Below, in pieces: positions 48,417 through 58,534 of a stretch of 64,000 nucleotides of DNA. Both the position numbers and the translations under genes were made by a program. Under the pieces are notes generated by a model that was not told the origin of the DNA, did not search any database, and worked only from the letters and a program-made list of their open reading frames with translations. This DNA is from Desulfosporosinus shakirovi (GTDB taxonomy: Bacteria; Bacillota; Desulfitobacteriia; Desulfitobacteriales; Desulfitobacteriaceae), in contig NZ_JAJDOO010000010.1 in the NCBI RefSeq assembly GCF_020595055.1, positions 102,257 through 166,256 of the forward strand, written 5' to 3'. Each line of letters opens with the position of its first letter. Position 1 is the first letter of the stretch.

Positions 48417-48496
48417 AAAAATGAATATTGCAGGATCGTTAAAGCTAGGCCCGGCGGAGTTTATACCGCCTGAGGCCTATCTTTCATATTCATTTT
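48417..48496. repeat. Long imperfect hairpin
   Basis: AAAATGAATAT pairs with ATATTCATTTT around nested AAAG/CTTT, TAGGCC/GGCCTA and GGCGG/CCGCC stems: an 80-base structure in the gap between the DUF362 and MFS genes. It may be a terminator or a small mobile repeat; it is not assigned to an RNA family. Confidence 0.5.
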
Positions 48497-48545
48497 GACT
48501 TGAGACACAGATACAGAAATTCCAGTTTGATATTCTGCCGACGCA

Positions 48546-48592
48546 CGAAGCGTCTTAGATCACCTTTGGGCCCAAGGGATCGAGGCGCTTCG
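48546..48592 (-). terminator. Hairpin downstream of MFS gene
   Basis: CGAAGCG (48546-48552) and CGCTTCG (48586-48592), with inner CCTTTGGGCCCAAGG. It sits 50 bases after the MFS stop. Confidence 0.45.
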
Positions 48593-48641
48593 CATAAATA
48601 AAACTGCAGTGTGTCAGCGCAAATTAACGCGCTTTTTATTG

Positions 48642-49844
48642 TTACATAGTTGTAATATATGCCTTTGTTTTATAGTGTATATAAACGGAAGCGGCTATTA
48701 ATTGGGTTAAGAGGCCCAAAGCGCAAACTCCATACCATCCAAAATGGGCATAGCTGTATGAACCGAAATAAGAGCCAAGCGCTCCTCCGGTAAAATACGA
48801 AACCATATAAACCGTATTTAATCTGTTGCGCGCTTCATCCTTTAGGGCGTGCACTCTGGCCTGATTAGAAATCTGACATGACTGAACCCCTAAATCAAGT
48901 AAAACAACACCGATAATCAATCCCCATAGTTTAAATCCAAAAGCAAGGAAACAGAGATAAGCAAATATCACCGCGATCATGCCTATTCCGAGTGTAAATT
49001 TTGGGCTTCGTTTGTCTGCTATCCTGCCAACTATCGGGGCGGCCATGGCCCCTGTCACACCAACTAACCCAAACAGCCCTGCAACATCAGCTCCCATATG
49101 ATAGGGCGAACCCTCAAGTAAAAACACAAGCGATGTCCAGAAAGCACTGAATGCTGCGAACATCAGTGCTCCGTTCAGGGATGCCTCTCTTAATACAGGC
49201 AGGCTTTTTGTCAGGCTCATCATAGATGTGAATAATTCTTTGTATTTCATACTCGAAGTGGGAAGACATAAAGGCAACAATTTACTTAAAGAAATTGCGA
49301 GGATAATCATCAAAGCCGCTGCAATGAAATAGACCATTCTCCATCCCCAATATTCTCCCACAAGACCACTGAAGGTACGAGATACCAATATGCCAATAAA
49401 TAAACCGCTCATTACTGTTCCAATGATCTTCCCCCTCTCTTTTGGATTAGCTAGCTGCGCTGCGAAGGGGACGATCAGTTGAGGCACGACAGAAGTAAAA
49501 CCTACAGCAAAAGATGCGATTGAAATCACAGTTATATTAAAAGAAAAAAACATAAACATCAATGAACCGGCTGAACAGAGTAACATCGTGACAATTAGAG
49601 ACCTTTTTTCTTTAATATCCGCCAAAGGCAAAATGCACAGCATTCCGAGGGCATATCCAATTTGCGTCAGCATAGCTACAAAGCCGACGCTAACTTGAGT
49701 GACTTGAATGTCATTAGCTATTTCTACCAGTAATGGTTGTATATAATACAAATTGGCCACAGTGATGCCGCTGGCTACTGCCATTACCAGCACCAAAAAA
49801 TTATTTAATTTAGAATCGCCTTGTTGAACGATGTTATCTTTCAA
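48642..49844 (-). CDS. MFS transporter (drug/sugar efflux type)
   Basis: 400 residues, 12 predicted helices. It starts with TTG 49844, then GITVANLYYIQPLLVEIAND, a signature of the YtbD/AraJ-like efflux branch. The A-motif GKIIGTVMSGLF and later GRIADKRSPKFTLG are present. A MerR-type promoter with a 19-base spacer lies upstream and a merR gene is divergent, so it is probably an inducible multidrug exporter. Confidence 0.85.
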   Translation of the reverse strand: MKDNIVQQGDSKLNNFLVLVMAVASGITVANLYYIQPLLVEIANDIQVTQVSVGFVAMLTQIGYALGMLCILPLADIKEKRSLIVTMLLCSAGSLMFMFFSFNITVISIASFAVGFTSVVPQLIVPFAAQLANPKERGKIIGTVMSGLFIGILVSRTFSGLVGEYWGWRMVYFIAAALMIILAISLSKLLPLCLPTSSMKYKELFTSMMSLTKSLPVLREASLNGALMFAAFSAFWTSLVFLLEGSPYHMGADVAGLFGLVGVTGAMAAPIVGRIADKRSPKFTLGIGMIAVIFAYLCFLAFGFKLWGLIIGVVLLDLGVQSCQISNQARVHALKDEARNRLNTVYMVSYFTGGALGSYFGSYSYAHFGWYGVCALGLLTQLIAASVYIHYKTKAYITTM

Positions 49845-49925
49845 GAAATCTCAAACCCCTTTACTAGTCATTAATAAATTAATAATGTTCACTACTTGAA
49901 ATTCAATATTACCTAGTTTATACTG

Positions 49926-49956
49926 ATGTTAACACTTTGAGTTAGCTCTAAGTCAA
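49926..49956 (-). promoter_or_regulatory. MerR-type promoter/operator
   Basis: On the minus strand TTGACT and TAACAT are 19 bases apart (instead of 17) with the palindrome CTTAGAGCTAACTCAAAG between them, as expected for activation by MerR-family proteins. It drives the MFS gene. Confidence 0.7.
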
Positions 49957-49998
49957 GTTTCAATAACACTAATTATCCTTTAAAAGGAGACGTTATAT

Positions 49999-50382
49999 TT
50001 GGGATACTCGATTAGCCAAGTTGCTGAAAAGTTTGACCTAACTGCTCACACGATAAGATATTATGATAAAGAAGGTCTCTTGCCATTTATAGATCGCAAT
50101 AAAGCTGGAAACAGGGAATTTTCAGACGGTGATCTTGAGTGGGTGAAACTCATTTGTTGTTTAAAAAATACGGGAATGCCGATTAAACAAATCAAGCTGT
50201 ATATCGAATGGTGTTTGCAAGGAGATGACACCTTGGAAATCCGAAGACAAATGTTTATTGATCATCGTAAAGAGGTTTTAAAACAAATGGATGATTTAAA
50301 GGAAAACCTTAAAACAATCGATTATAAGCTTGAATTATACGATTCCGGTTGTAGTATACCTCTAAACGGAAACAAATCATAG
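49999..50382 (+). CDS. MerR-family transcriptional regulator
   Basis: 127 residues. The winged HTH begins GYSISQVAEKFDLTAHTIRYYDKEGLLP, with FSDGDLEWVKLICCLKNTGM, followed by a coiled-coil dimer helix (HRKEVLKQMDDLKENLKTID). TTG 49999 has AAAGGAG upstream. It lacks the C-terminal metal-binding cysteines of metal sensors apart from one Cys near the end. It is divergent from the MFS exporter and likely its activator. Confidence 0.88.
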   Translation: MGYSISQVAEKFDLTAHTIRYYDKEGLLPFIDRNKAGNREFSDGDLEWVKLICCLKNTGMPIKQIKLYIEWCLQGDDTLEIRRQMFIDHRKEVLKQMDDLKENLKTIDYKLELYDSGCSIPLNGNKS

Positions 50383-50472
50383 AATTTCATACTTAATGCT
50401 TCATACACAATTTCGATTTCAAACCTAAATAGGGCTTGCTTATTTATCGAAAGGTCTAGACTTGGCAAGGGT

Positions 50473-50787
50473 TTACGAGTAGTGTCTTAATAAATAATGT
50501 GCCTGTAAGACAGCCTTTGGCGTCAAAAACCGTGCACATGGAGTTAAAATCAAATGTTGCATCAATGCAACATTTGGCCTCTCTTCCCCGACGGGGGAGT
50601 AACTCACTGATTCAGTCGGCCATTTAAGCCACTCTCCATGGGGTATCAGCTCAACGGCGTTGCTAAGCAGTATTTTGCCGCTTTGTTCCTTAATAAAGTT
50701 AAGCTCGGACGCGATTTGCTCAGGCGTCCTGTTGGAAATTTCCATCCTCATACCGGCTGCATCCTTAGTTGATTGCTCAAAGTCCAA
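50473..50787 (-). pseudogene. DUF3102-like fragment
   Basis: 104-residue frame. RTPEQIASELNFIKEQSGKI and PHGEWLKWPTESVSYS resemble DUF3102 proteins found on plasmids and phages, but the usual helix between the two parts is missing (SNAVE runs straight to LIPHGEW). The rest is unlike the family. The frame is open further upstream without a start. Probably a decayed mobile-element gene. Confidence 0.5.
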
Positions 50788-50875
50788 GTTGGATATTAAG
50801 CGGAAAATCCTAAGATTTTGGTTGCCTAGAGTAGAAAAGGGGGTTGGTTAGCAAGCCCTAAATACAACTGCAAAA

Positions 50876-50906
50876 AAGCTGCCGTAAAAAATTTGCGGCA
50901 GCTTTA
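50876..50906. terminator. Terminator
   Basis: AAAGCTGCCG / CGGCAGCTTT stem around an A/T-rich loop, between the DUF3102-like fragment and the histidine kinase gene. Confidence 0.75.
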
Positions 50907-50984
50907 ACTCATTCTCCCAATCTTGGCCTTTTGGCAACATTTCTCTTCCTAAGACAGGCAATTAATCCTTGTTTACTATTTTCC

Positions 50985-53060
50985 CTAATTTAATTCTGCT
51001 TTGGTCATTTGGATTACTGCCTTAAATAAGTCTCCATCAATTTCAATATTAAAACTTCCTTTTTGAACTTCCATCAGACTTTTGGCAATCGATAATCCTA
51101 ACCCGCTTCCTTGACTGCTTCTGGCTTCATCCCCTCGTTTAAACCGCTCCATTAGCTCGTCAGAAGAAATATTCAATTCATAGGCCGAGATATTTTTAAT
51201 GATCAGTGTTACCCCAGTGCCTGTATCGATAATATCAATATAGACTCTTGACCCTTCTAGCGCATATTTAAATATATTGGATAACAAATTCTCGATAGCT
51301 CTCCACAAAAGTTTTCCATCGGCTTTGATATATACTTTATCGTTAGAGTGACTAAGCTTAAATTCTAACTTACTCTCTTGTATTTTATCATCAAGTTCCC
51401 CTAACCCCTGGGTTATTAACGATAAGAGATCGATTTTATCGAAATTTACCAAGATAGTCCCACTTGAGGCCTTAGCTGCTTCAAACAAATCCTCTGTTAA
51501 AACCTTTAACCGTTGTGATTTCTGGTCAATTATTTCGAGATATTCTTCGACCTTTGTTTGATCCTTCTCCTGCTTCAATAAATCGACATAGGTGATAATA
51601 GAGGTTAAGGGAGTTCTAATATCGTGAGATACATTAGTGATTAATTCTGCTTTTAACCGTTCACTTTTGGTCTCACTTTCAACTGCTTTGTATAAGCCGT
51701 CAGTGATGCTGTTTATATCCGCCGCAAGTTTAGCAAGCTCTCCCTCTCCAGCTACATTGATAGTGTAGTGAATATCTCCATCTTTTACCCGCTTTACCCC
51801 ATCTTTTATGGCATTAAATTCCTTTACCTTCTTAAAGGCTAACCAAGTTGCTACTCCAAGCGTTATAGGAAACATAAAGAATGTTATGGCTACGATAACA
51901 GGATAGCCTATTACTATTAAGACGACTTTAACTGCCATACTTCCACTATTATAGATATCATTGATGAATTTAAAAAGTTTATGAAAGATGCTATAGGTCA
52001 AGGTGTGCTTAATAAATGTCCTGTTTTTAAGATGTTTTACTAAGGACAGAACCAATACGCAAACAAGGGCAACTATTGGTAAAGTGATTGGAAATATTAA
52101 TTTATAGCTCTTGAGATTCTCCAATTGATCTATGGCCCCAACCCATAATGCAATCAAAACAATACACATGCCTATGTTGAAATCATTATAGATTCTGTTG
52201 ATAAAGTTTAGTTGAACCTCTTGGTCTTGGTTTGGTTTTCTGCCTGTAACTAATAATAGATATATAAAAGTTGCCGCAAATCCTAGTAAAAAGCCCGTTA
52301 TTTGATAGAGACCATTAGTAATTAATAGTTTGTTTTCCTTCCATTCTAAAATTTTGGAATTCAAATAATCCTCCGTAAAAGCAATATACATAATGTCTTG
52401 TAACCCTATTTGATCAATACTAGCACTAACCCAGTAATAATCCCTACTATCGTTGATTTCCCTCGGAAATATCTCTTGTTCTGAGCCGTCAAAAATCATA
52501 TAAGCCGGATGGGATTTGAAATAGTTCTTAGCTTTATCTGGGCTATTAGTAAATTCATTTCCACCACTATTTGCATAATAGAGAAGACCTTGATAATTAG
52601 CTAATCTTTGCATCGCTAAATGATAATCATTAAGGTCATTTTTGATTAAATTATCTTTTGCTTGTAAAATTTTATCAGCATAGACTTCTTTGAATGTCTT
52701 AAAATTTTCCTCAATCGTTAAATTAGGGTTATAACTCCTTGAATTATATTCAAACTCTCTAAACAAATTGCTTTCTTCATTTTGAATCTCTTCTTCGGTA
52801 AGAGTTCCGCCAGTTAAAATAAATTGCTCACTCTTATATCTTTGTACTTTTCTCAAACTTTCAACGATTTCTGAGCTGTCTCTTCGATAATCGTTGCCCT
52901 CATAATAGCTGTTTTCAAAAAAAAAATCAAAGTCGGCCCTATGCACCAATGCAATATTCAAAAATATTGTAAAGGCACTAGTGAAACACAGTACTGTAAT
53001 TATAAAAACAATAGCCTTTGTTACAAGCGAATGGCTATATCTTCTCCACTTTATATCCAA
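50985..53060 (-). CDS. Membrane sensor histidine kinase
   Basis: 691 residues. One N-terminal helix (about 15-35), a roughly 200-residue extracellular region, then several helices (about 245-400), HAMP, the HisKA box ELITNVSHDIRTPLTSIITY and an ATPase domain with LLSNIFKYALEGS and SGLGLSIAKSLMEVQKG. It resembles VanS/YycG-type kinases, but the multi-helix middle is unusual. It overlaps the regulator gene by 26 bases. The signal is unknown; cell-envelope stress is possible. Confidence 0.9.
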   Translation of the reverse strand: MDIKWRRYSHSLVTKAIVFIITVLCFTSAFTIFLNIALVHRADFDFFFENSYYEGNDYRRDSSEIVESLRKVQRYKSEQFILTGGTLTEEEIQNEESNLFREFEYNSRSYNPNLTIEENFKTFKEVYADKILQAKDNLIKNDLNDYHLAMQRLANYQGLLYYANSGGNEFTNSPDKAKNYFKSHPAYMIFDGSEQEIFPREINDSRDYYWVSASIDQIGLQDIMYIAFTEDYLNSKILEWKENKLLITNGLYQITGFLLGFAATFIYLLLVTGRKPNQDQEVQLNFINRIYNDFNIGMCIVLIALWVGAIDQLENLKSYKLIFPITLPIVALVCVLVLSLVKHLKNRTFIKHTLTYSIFHKLFKFINDIYNSGSMAVKVVLIVIGYPVIVAITFFMFPITLGVATWLAFKKVKEFNAIKDGVKRVKDGDIHYTINVAGEGELAKLAADINSITDGLYKAVESETKSERLKAELITNVSHDIRTPLTSIITYVDLLKQEKDQTKVEEYLEIIDQKSQRLKVLTEDLFEAAKASSGTILVNFDKIDLLSLITQGLGELDDKIQESKLEFKLSHSNDKVYIKADGKLLWRAIENLLSNIFKYALEGSRVYIDIIDTGTGVTLIIKNISAYELNISSDELMERFKRGDEARSSQGSGLGLSIAKSLMEVQKGSFNIEIDGDLFKAVIQMTKAELN

Positions 53061-53721
53061 TTCCCCACACCACCTTCAAATATTTTGGTTCTTTAGGATT
53101 TATTTCTATACCTTCTCTTATCTTTCTTATATGGACTGCAACAGTGTTTTCCGGACAAAAAGCAACTTCCTTCCATACCTTCTCATATATTTCGTCGATG
53201 GAAAACACGCTTCCCGCATTGGCCGTCAAAAGCTTTAATATCTTATATTGGACGGGAGTCAGCTTTACTTCGTCACCATCAACCGATACAATCTTACACT
53301 CGTCATCTATTACGAGTCCGCCAGTCTTATAGACATTACTTTTTGTTTCTATGCTCCCCAGTGTCATATATCTTCTTAGCTGAGACCTCACTCGTGCAAT
53401 TAATTCCAAAGGATTAAAGGGCTTGGTAATATAATCATCAGCCCCCATATTTAGGCCCATTATTTTGTCAGTATCCTCAGATTTTGCAGAAAGCATAATA
53501 ACCGGAATATTTTTATCTTCTCTGATCTTCATCGTTGCCCTTAGTCCATCCATTTGGGGCATCATAATATCCATAATAACCAGATGGATTTCATGTTCTT
53601 CAACGACTTCCAGCGCTGCCAGTCCGTTTGAAGCTCTGAATACTTTATAGCCTTCGTTTTCTAAATAGATTTTTATAGCATCTAATATTTCTTTATCGTC
53701 ATCGCAAACTAGTATATTCAT
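53035..53721 (-). CDS. OmpR-family response regulator
   Basis: 228 residues. The receiver domain starts NILVCDDDKEILDAIKIYLE, with acceptor Asp in LVIMDIMMPQMDGL and Lys in YITKPFNPLELIARVRS. The winged helix ends with FCPENTVAVHIRKIREGIEI. It precedes and overlaps its partner kinase gene. Direct repeats in its upstream region suggest autoregulation. Confidence 0.92.
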   Translation of the reverse strand: MNILVCDDDKEILDAIKIYLENEGYKVFRASNGLAALEVVEEHEIHLVIMDIMMPQMDGLRATMKIREDKNIPVIMLSAKSEDTDKIMGLNMGADDYITKPFNPLELIARVRSQLRRYMTLGSIETKSNVYKTGGLVIDDECKIVSVDGDEVKLTPVQYKILKLLTANAGSVFSIDEIYEKVWKEVAFCPENTVAVHIRKIREGIEINPKEPKYLKVVWGIGYKVEKI

Positions 53722-53801
53722 GATGTATCACTCCTACGTATTGGTTTATTCAATCATATCACACCCTTTATTATTTCCTTTAGGTAATGATATCAGCTAA
53801 A

Positions 53802-53840
53802 TCTTACGAAAATCTTAATCTAATTCTTAAGAACTTCTTA
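53802..53840 (-). promoter_or_regulatory. Direct repeats upstream of response regulator gene
   Basis: TCTTA occurs at 53802, 53813, 53825 and 53836 (spacings 11, 12, 11), one helical turn apart. This is a typical arrangement for tandem OmpR/PhoB-type regulator binding. Confidence 0.5.
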
Positions 53841-53961
53841 ATAATTAACATGGACCCAATATTTAAGAGGTCAACGCCAAATCCTCCAAGGCTCAAGCGA
53901 TCACCGTGGTTTCACTTATCGCTGTCCTTAAATGGCCGAGTGCCTTTGATTTAAAGCAAAG

Positions 53962-53999
53962 AAACCCTCTTTTGCTAGAATTCTAACAAGAGAGGGCTT
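53962..53999. terminator. Terminator after FAD oxidoreductase gene
   Basis: AAACCCTCTTTTGCTAGAA / TTCTAACAAGAGAGGGCTT inverted repeat, about 30 bases beyond the stop of the oxidoreductase. Confidence 0.75.
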
Positions 54000-54027
54000 C
54001 AAGAAAACAAGTCAGGCTGTGAACTCC

Positions 54028-55191
54028 CTAGGATTCCGGAAGAGAAAATCTTTCGAATCGGTCCGGTTGAAATGAATTAAGATCGATCTGCTCAGTTCTG
54101 CCCTTCAAAATTAGATCTGCTACGATGAGTCCAGCAGCGGGAGCATGCATAAAGCCATGTCCGCTGAACCCATTAGCTAAAATAAACCCTTTTAATCCTG
54201 GTGCTTCGCCAATAATCGGAAGAAAATCAGGCGTTTGTTCGCAAATCCCCGTATAGGTGCGCAACCATTTTATATCGATCGCCGAAGGGATTGCCTCCAT
54301 GACTGCCGTAAAGAAATCTTCAGCCACAGACTTATCAACCCCTTCTTCAAACCCAGGCCAGGTGTATTGATCGGTTCCCCCTAATAATACCGTCTTCGCG
54401 CTGACTTCCTGATGTAAATAGAAACCGGTAGCCAGATCCGTAATTAGGGGGGTCTTCGGAGGCACATCTATCGGGTTAGTGCAGACGTAAACCTGACGGC
54501 GAAAGGGTTGCACAGGAAGCATAATCCCTGCCGTTGCCGCTAACTGGGCTGCATGGGGACCAACGGCATTCACTATAAGCGGGCTCCAAATAGTCCCTCG
54601 CTTGGTTTCGACGCCTTTAATCCGCTCTCCACCGAGGATAATTTTCGTTGCTTCCCGTCCGAAATGAACATCAGCGCCTTTTCGACGTACCGCCGCGTAA
54701 ACCGCCGCCAAAACCGCATACGGGTCTGCATAGGCATCCCATGGGCAAAATGTACCGCCCTGAAAGCGGTCTCTGTCCAGGTAGGGGAAATTCCTTAGCA
54801 ATTCTTCTTGTTCCAGCAAATTCATAGGAATGCCATCAGTCTCAGCTTCTTCAACTGTCAATTGCAATTGATTCCACAACCCCTCATTATCAGCTAGCAG
54901 TAATCCTCCTTTTTCCAGATACTCAATTGGGGTATCAAAAGTTGACTGAAAATTAAGGAAGAAATCCCTGCTTAGAAGACTCAAGCGCCTGAGCAGAGGA
55001 CTGCTAAATTGGTGGCGAATACTTCCAGTTCCTATGCCAGTGGACCCCATTCCGAGCATTTTTTGTTTTTCCAATATGGTTATTGACAGTTTGGGATCCG
55101 CCTCCAGAATATGATAGGCAATGCTTAATCCAATAATGCCGGCGCCAATAATTATTATATCTGGCTTCAACTCTTTACTGCTTATATGCAT
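54028..55191 (-). CDS. FAD-dependent amino-acid/sarcosine oxidase-type oxidoreductase
   Basis: 387 residues of the DAO family (sarcosine oxidase beta / DadA-like). The dinucleotide-binding start is IIIIGAGIIGLSIAYHILEA, followed by GSTGIGTGSIRHQFSS (flavin region) and the C-terminal GFSGHGFMHAPAAGLIVADL. ATG 55191 is preferred over TTG 55209. No partner subunits are adjacent, so the substrate (glycine, sarcosine, proline or another) is not defined. Confidence 0.85.
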   Translation of the reverse strand: MHISSKELKPDIIIIGAGIIGLSIAYHILEADPKLSITILEKQKMLGMGSTGIGTGSIRHQFSSPLLRRLSLLSRDFFLNFQSTFDTPIEYLEKGGLLLADNEGLWNQLQLTVEEAETDGIPMNLLEQEELLRNFPYLDRDRFQGGTFCPWDAYADPYAVLAAVYAAVRRKGADVHFGREATKIILGGERIKGVETKRGTIWSPLIVNAVGPHAAQLAATAGIMLPVQPFRRQVYVCTNPIDVPPKTPLITDLATGFYLHQEVSAKTVLLGGTDQYTWPGFEEGVDKSVAEDFFTAVMEAIPSAIDIKWLRTYTGICEQTPDFLPIIGEAPGLKGFILANGFSGHGFMHAPAAGLIVADLILKGRTEQIDLNSFQPDRFERFSLPES

Positions 55192-55409
55192 TAATTTTCC
55201 ACCCGCCAATTTTACTTCATTAATACCTTTATAACAAGGGATAAATCCAGCTGGCTTCCGACAGTTGGAAAGTTAAACGCTGTAAGTTGCCCGGCAACAT
55301 TATGCTTCCTCTTTTCTAAAAGAGCCTTCAATTTCGCCTCAGTATGAACTTTATAACAACTTATTATAATTATCAATTGTTTTTTGAATAATCATTCTTA
55401 TCAGCAATA

Positions 55410-55451
55410 AAGCATAGTCTTCTCTCATCTCTAAAAAAAGACTATGCTTTT
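55410..55451. terminator. Hairpin between mph and oxidoreductase genes
   Basis: AAAGCATAGTC (55410-55420) pairs with GACTATGCTTT (55441-55451), close to the mph stop. Confidence 0.65.
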
Positions 55452-55495
55452 AAGAACTGTTATTATATTGTTTCAATTAATTTAGTTGGTTCAGA

Positions 55496-56392
55496 TTAAA
55501 TCTCTAAGGCTTCTTTTGCCATTTGCTCATATTCATCGAGACCAGATATTATTGCAAATTCAGCAATTCCAACTGGGTAGGCAGACACTAATTCAATGAT
55601 GTGCGACTTCATCTTCGGCCAAAAATATCCCCCCGCTTCTTTGTAGGCCTTAATAAGCAAATCAAGCCCTTCTTCACCAAACATCTTATAATAGATGACA
55701 AAGTCATTTGACATATCAGTTACCCTAGCTTCAGTCCAATCAATCAAGCCAGTCACATTTGCATTTTTATCCACTAAAATATGCCCTGCATGTACATCTC
55801 CATGAATAAGCCCGGTTTCTTTAGGCCACATTTCTTCATCATTCAGCCATGCCTGCCATCGATTTCCATAGTGACTCGCCCACTCCAAACTTTGCCTTCA
55901 CTGAATCCATACGCTCTTTCATCGACTGTTTTGCCTCTTCTGGAGTATGAACAACCAATCCAGCTTCAATTGCCTTTTTATTGGGAATGTTGTGCAGCGA
56001 TGCCAGTGCTTTTCCAAGCGTTTGATGAAAACACTCCGGTACATTTTTCTCATCAATTTCCCATACATAGGCATGTGTATCAGGATCTATGGTACCTGCC
56101 GGTATGCCGCATAACCTCTTGTACGCAATCAGCTCGTCTGTGTACACCGACCAGTTTGGCGCTTCAAATGAAAAGTATTGGTTCACCAGATCTAAGGCAT
56201 TTTTCTCTACTTTCGTTCTAGGAACAACATCTTGACGCCTGGGAAAACGCAGTACCCACTCATTACCTTCTAGATCGGTTGCAAATACAACCTGAAAGTC
56301 AAGGCCCGATTCATTAAATTCTAAAGTGTTTTTTTCAACTGCAGACCATGTTTTTCCGCTGTTTCAATGACTTGATTTATTGTTTTGCTCAT
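55496..56392 (-). pseudogene. mph: Macrolide 2'-phosphotransferase, frameshifted
   Basis: Aminoglycoside-phosphotransferase-fold enzyme that would inactivate macrolides. ATG 56392 gives [20 protein letters not shown]; a break in an A7 run then shifts to [20 protein letters not shown]. Later come [17 protein letters not shown] and, after another break near 55885, [20 protein letters not shown] (catalytic loop) and [20 protein letters not shown]. Both halves are complete, so two small indels inactivate it unless they are sequencing errors. Confidence 0.82.
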
Positions 56393-56544
56393 TGAGCATC
56401 ACATCCTCTATATATTATTACGTACGTACAAGCAGTCGGTTTACATTTAGAAAGCCATCGGTGTCCCACCAATTTTTCTAGTCTTAGGAAGCTTTTCGAA
56501 TCTTCGTGTTAATATCCATCATATATCACCTAGAAATTATTATT

Positions 56545-57802
56545 TTAGGTTACATACTGTTGATATCTTTCATAATCCGCTTCCTTACATTCTAAAGATA
56601 TTAACACTCCGCTACCTTGATAAAGAGTTGATTTTATCGTTGCATTATCATTCAGATAGGATACAATATTTCCTTTGTCATACGGAATTAACATTTCACA
56701 GTGGACATAGGCTGTGAAAGCCTTTTGCCCAATTACGTTCACTAAATCAACAATTCCTTCTTTCCTCTTGGCAGAAATGTATACGCAATCCTCTGCAATT
56801 TTTGAAATTTCAACACTGACCAAATCTGTTTTGTTGTAAGCATAGATAACAGGAATATTATCTGCTCCAAGCTCCTTTAACGTCTCCCTCGTAACCTTAA
56901 TTTGTTGATTATATTGAGGATTTGAGTAATCAACGACGTGAATCAGAATATCAGCTTCTGCAACTTCTTCTAACGTTGATCGAAATGCTTTAATTAAATG
57001 GTGAGGCAATTTACTTATAAAACCTACTGTGTCTGTTAATAAGAAGGATTTGTTATCCGGTAACTTAATGCTTCTAACGAAGGTTTCTAAAGTGGCAAAC
57101 AACATATCCTTTTCAAACACCTGCTTCTCTGTTGATGGATTGAATAAATCTATCATGGCATTCATAAGAGTTGACTTGCCTGTATTTGTATACCCTACTA
57201 AAGCAATCACAGGAATCTCTTTCTTTTTACGCTTTTTCCGTTGGTTTTGACGTTGAGCTACAAGTGTCTCCAATTCTTTGTTTAATCCACTGATTCTATC
57301 TTCAATCTTTCTACGATCCAGCTCTAGTTTTGTCTCCCCAGAGCCTCTGTTTTTGAGGCCAGAACTTCCCCCCTGACGACCCAATGATTCTCCCAGACCA
57401 ATTAATTTGGGCAACATATATTGCAATTTCGCTACTTCTACCTGTAGTTGGGCTTCCCGGGTTTTAGCCCCTCCGAGCAAAAATGTCCAAAATCAGAACC
57501 GTTCGGTCTATGACCCTGCATTCTAAAATTTCCTCTAGGTTACGAATTTGAGAAGGAGATAACTCATCATTGAAAATTACTAGATTAGCATTCTTCTCAG
57601 CAAGTAATGCTAATACTTCTTGGATTTTACCCTTGCCTAAATAATAGGATATATTCAAGCCATTCAATTTTTGGATCTTTTCACCAACTACCTCTAGATC
57701 ACATGCATTTGCTAAGTTAAACAATTCCTCCATTGAATCTGTAAAGTCCTGCTGATTGTTAAGTTGAACCCCTACTAGTATCGCTTTTTGTTTTTGTTCC
57801 AT
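56545..57802 (-). pseudogene. hflX: Ribosome-rescue GTPase HflX, frameshifted
   Basis: HflX splits stalled 70S ribosomes; in some Firmicutes it gives macrolide/lincosamide resistance. The N-terminal domain (MEQKQKAILVGVQLNNQQDF, ISYYLGKGKIQEVLAL) ends at LDIFARRG and a stop. One extra G in the GGGG near 57472 separates it from AKTREAQLQVEVAKLQY and the G domain (ALVGYTNTGKSTLMNAM; LTDTVGFISKLPHHLIKAF; YAYNKTD). Removing that G restores a protein of about 418 residues. It follows a leader with a terminator. Confidence 0.85.
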
Positions 57803-57990
57803 ATATATTCCTCCCATTTGAATGTAAAGAAAACTTGGCTGGCACCCGAAGACACTGTCTTCTCACGTATTAGTCATTCTGTCAGCCGCAGGCACCGGCC
57901 ATGGATGGCGAGAAGGGACCGAAGGCGGCAGCTCTAGTTGCACTTATGCTTAGAAAGTATATAACGCAAGTTTATACTTTCTGATAGCAC

Positions 57991-58220
57991 AAAAAAACAC
58001 AGGCTGGTTACCTGTGTTATGAGTAAACGGGAAGATGCCTACTAAAAAGTTCAAAAAACTTAGCTAGCGCAAGCAACACACTTTTCCATTGATTAGTGAT
58101 GCTAGCTAGCGATATGGGGGTCTGACTAGTACAAAGAAATTTTGTTCTTAAAATACCAAAAACAAGCGTCTTACTGACTAACGCAAGGTCTCTCAAAGAA
58201 TCGCACCAGAAATAACTCAT
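57991..58220 (-). promoter_or_regulatory. Leader of hflX with terminator and possible leader frame
   Basis: An intrinsic terminator (CACAGG..CCTGTG followed on the minus strand by T7; 57991-58018) lies 190 bases before hflX. Directly before it a 67-codon frame (58220-58017, MSYFWCDSLRDLALVSKTLV) ends at the hairpin. Ribosome-stalling attenuators of this type precede macrolide and ABC-F resistance genes, so drug-inducible control is plausible. The frame itself has no clear ribosome site. The rest of 57,803-58,534 holds small palindromes but no gene. Confidence 0.4.
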
Positions 58221-58534
58221 TCTTTGAGGAGATTTTATTGATATAAGAATACAACAAAAAGAGGGCAGATTGGTCCCTCTTTAACGAATTTCATTATACA
58301 TATATATCGTTAATAAGGTTCTCTTAAAAATAGGCATACCAAATCCCGATTACTCTACACAGCGGTAGAGCCTTTAAGCACTATTAAATTAGTTACATAA
58401 AGTATTTAAATCGGAGTCTAATATGACAAATACCCATTTTAAGACAACCCTCCATCCATTTAAAATCAATCATATTATATCACACATATGTTGAACTTGT
58501 ATAGAAATCTCCCCTGCCCAAAAGTCTATAAGAT

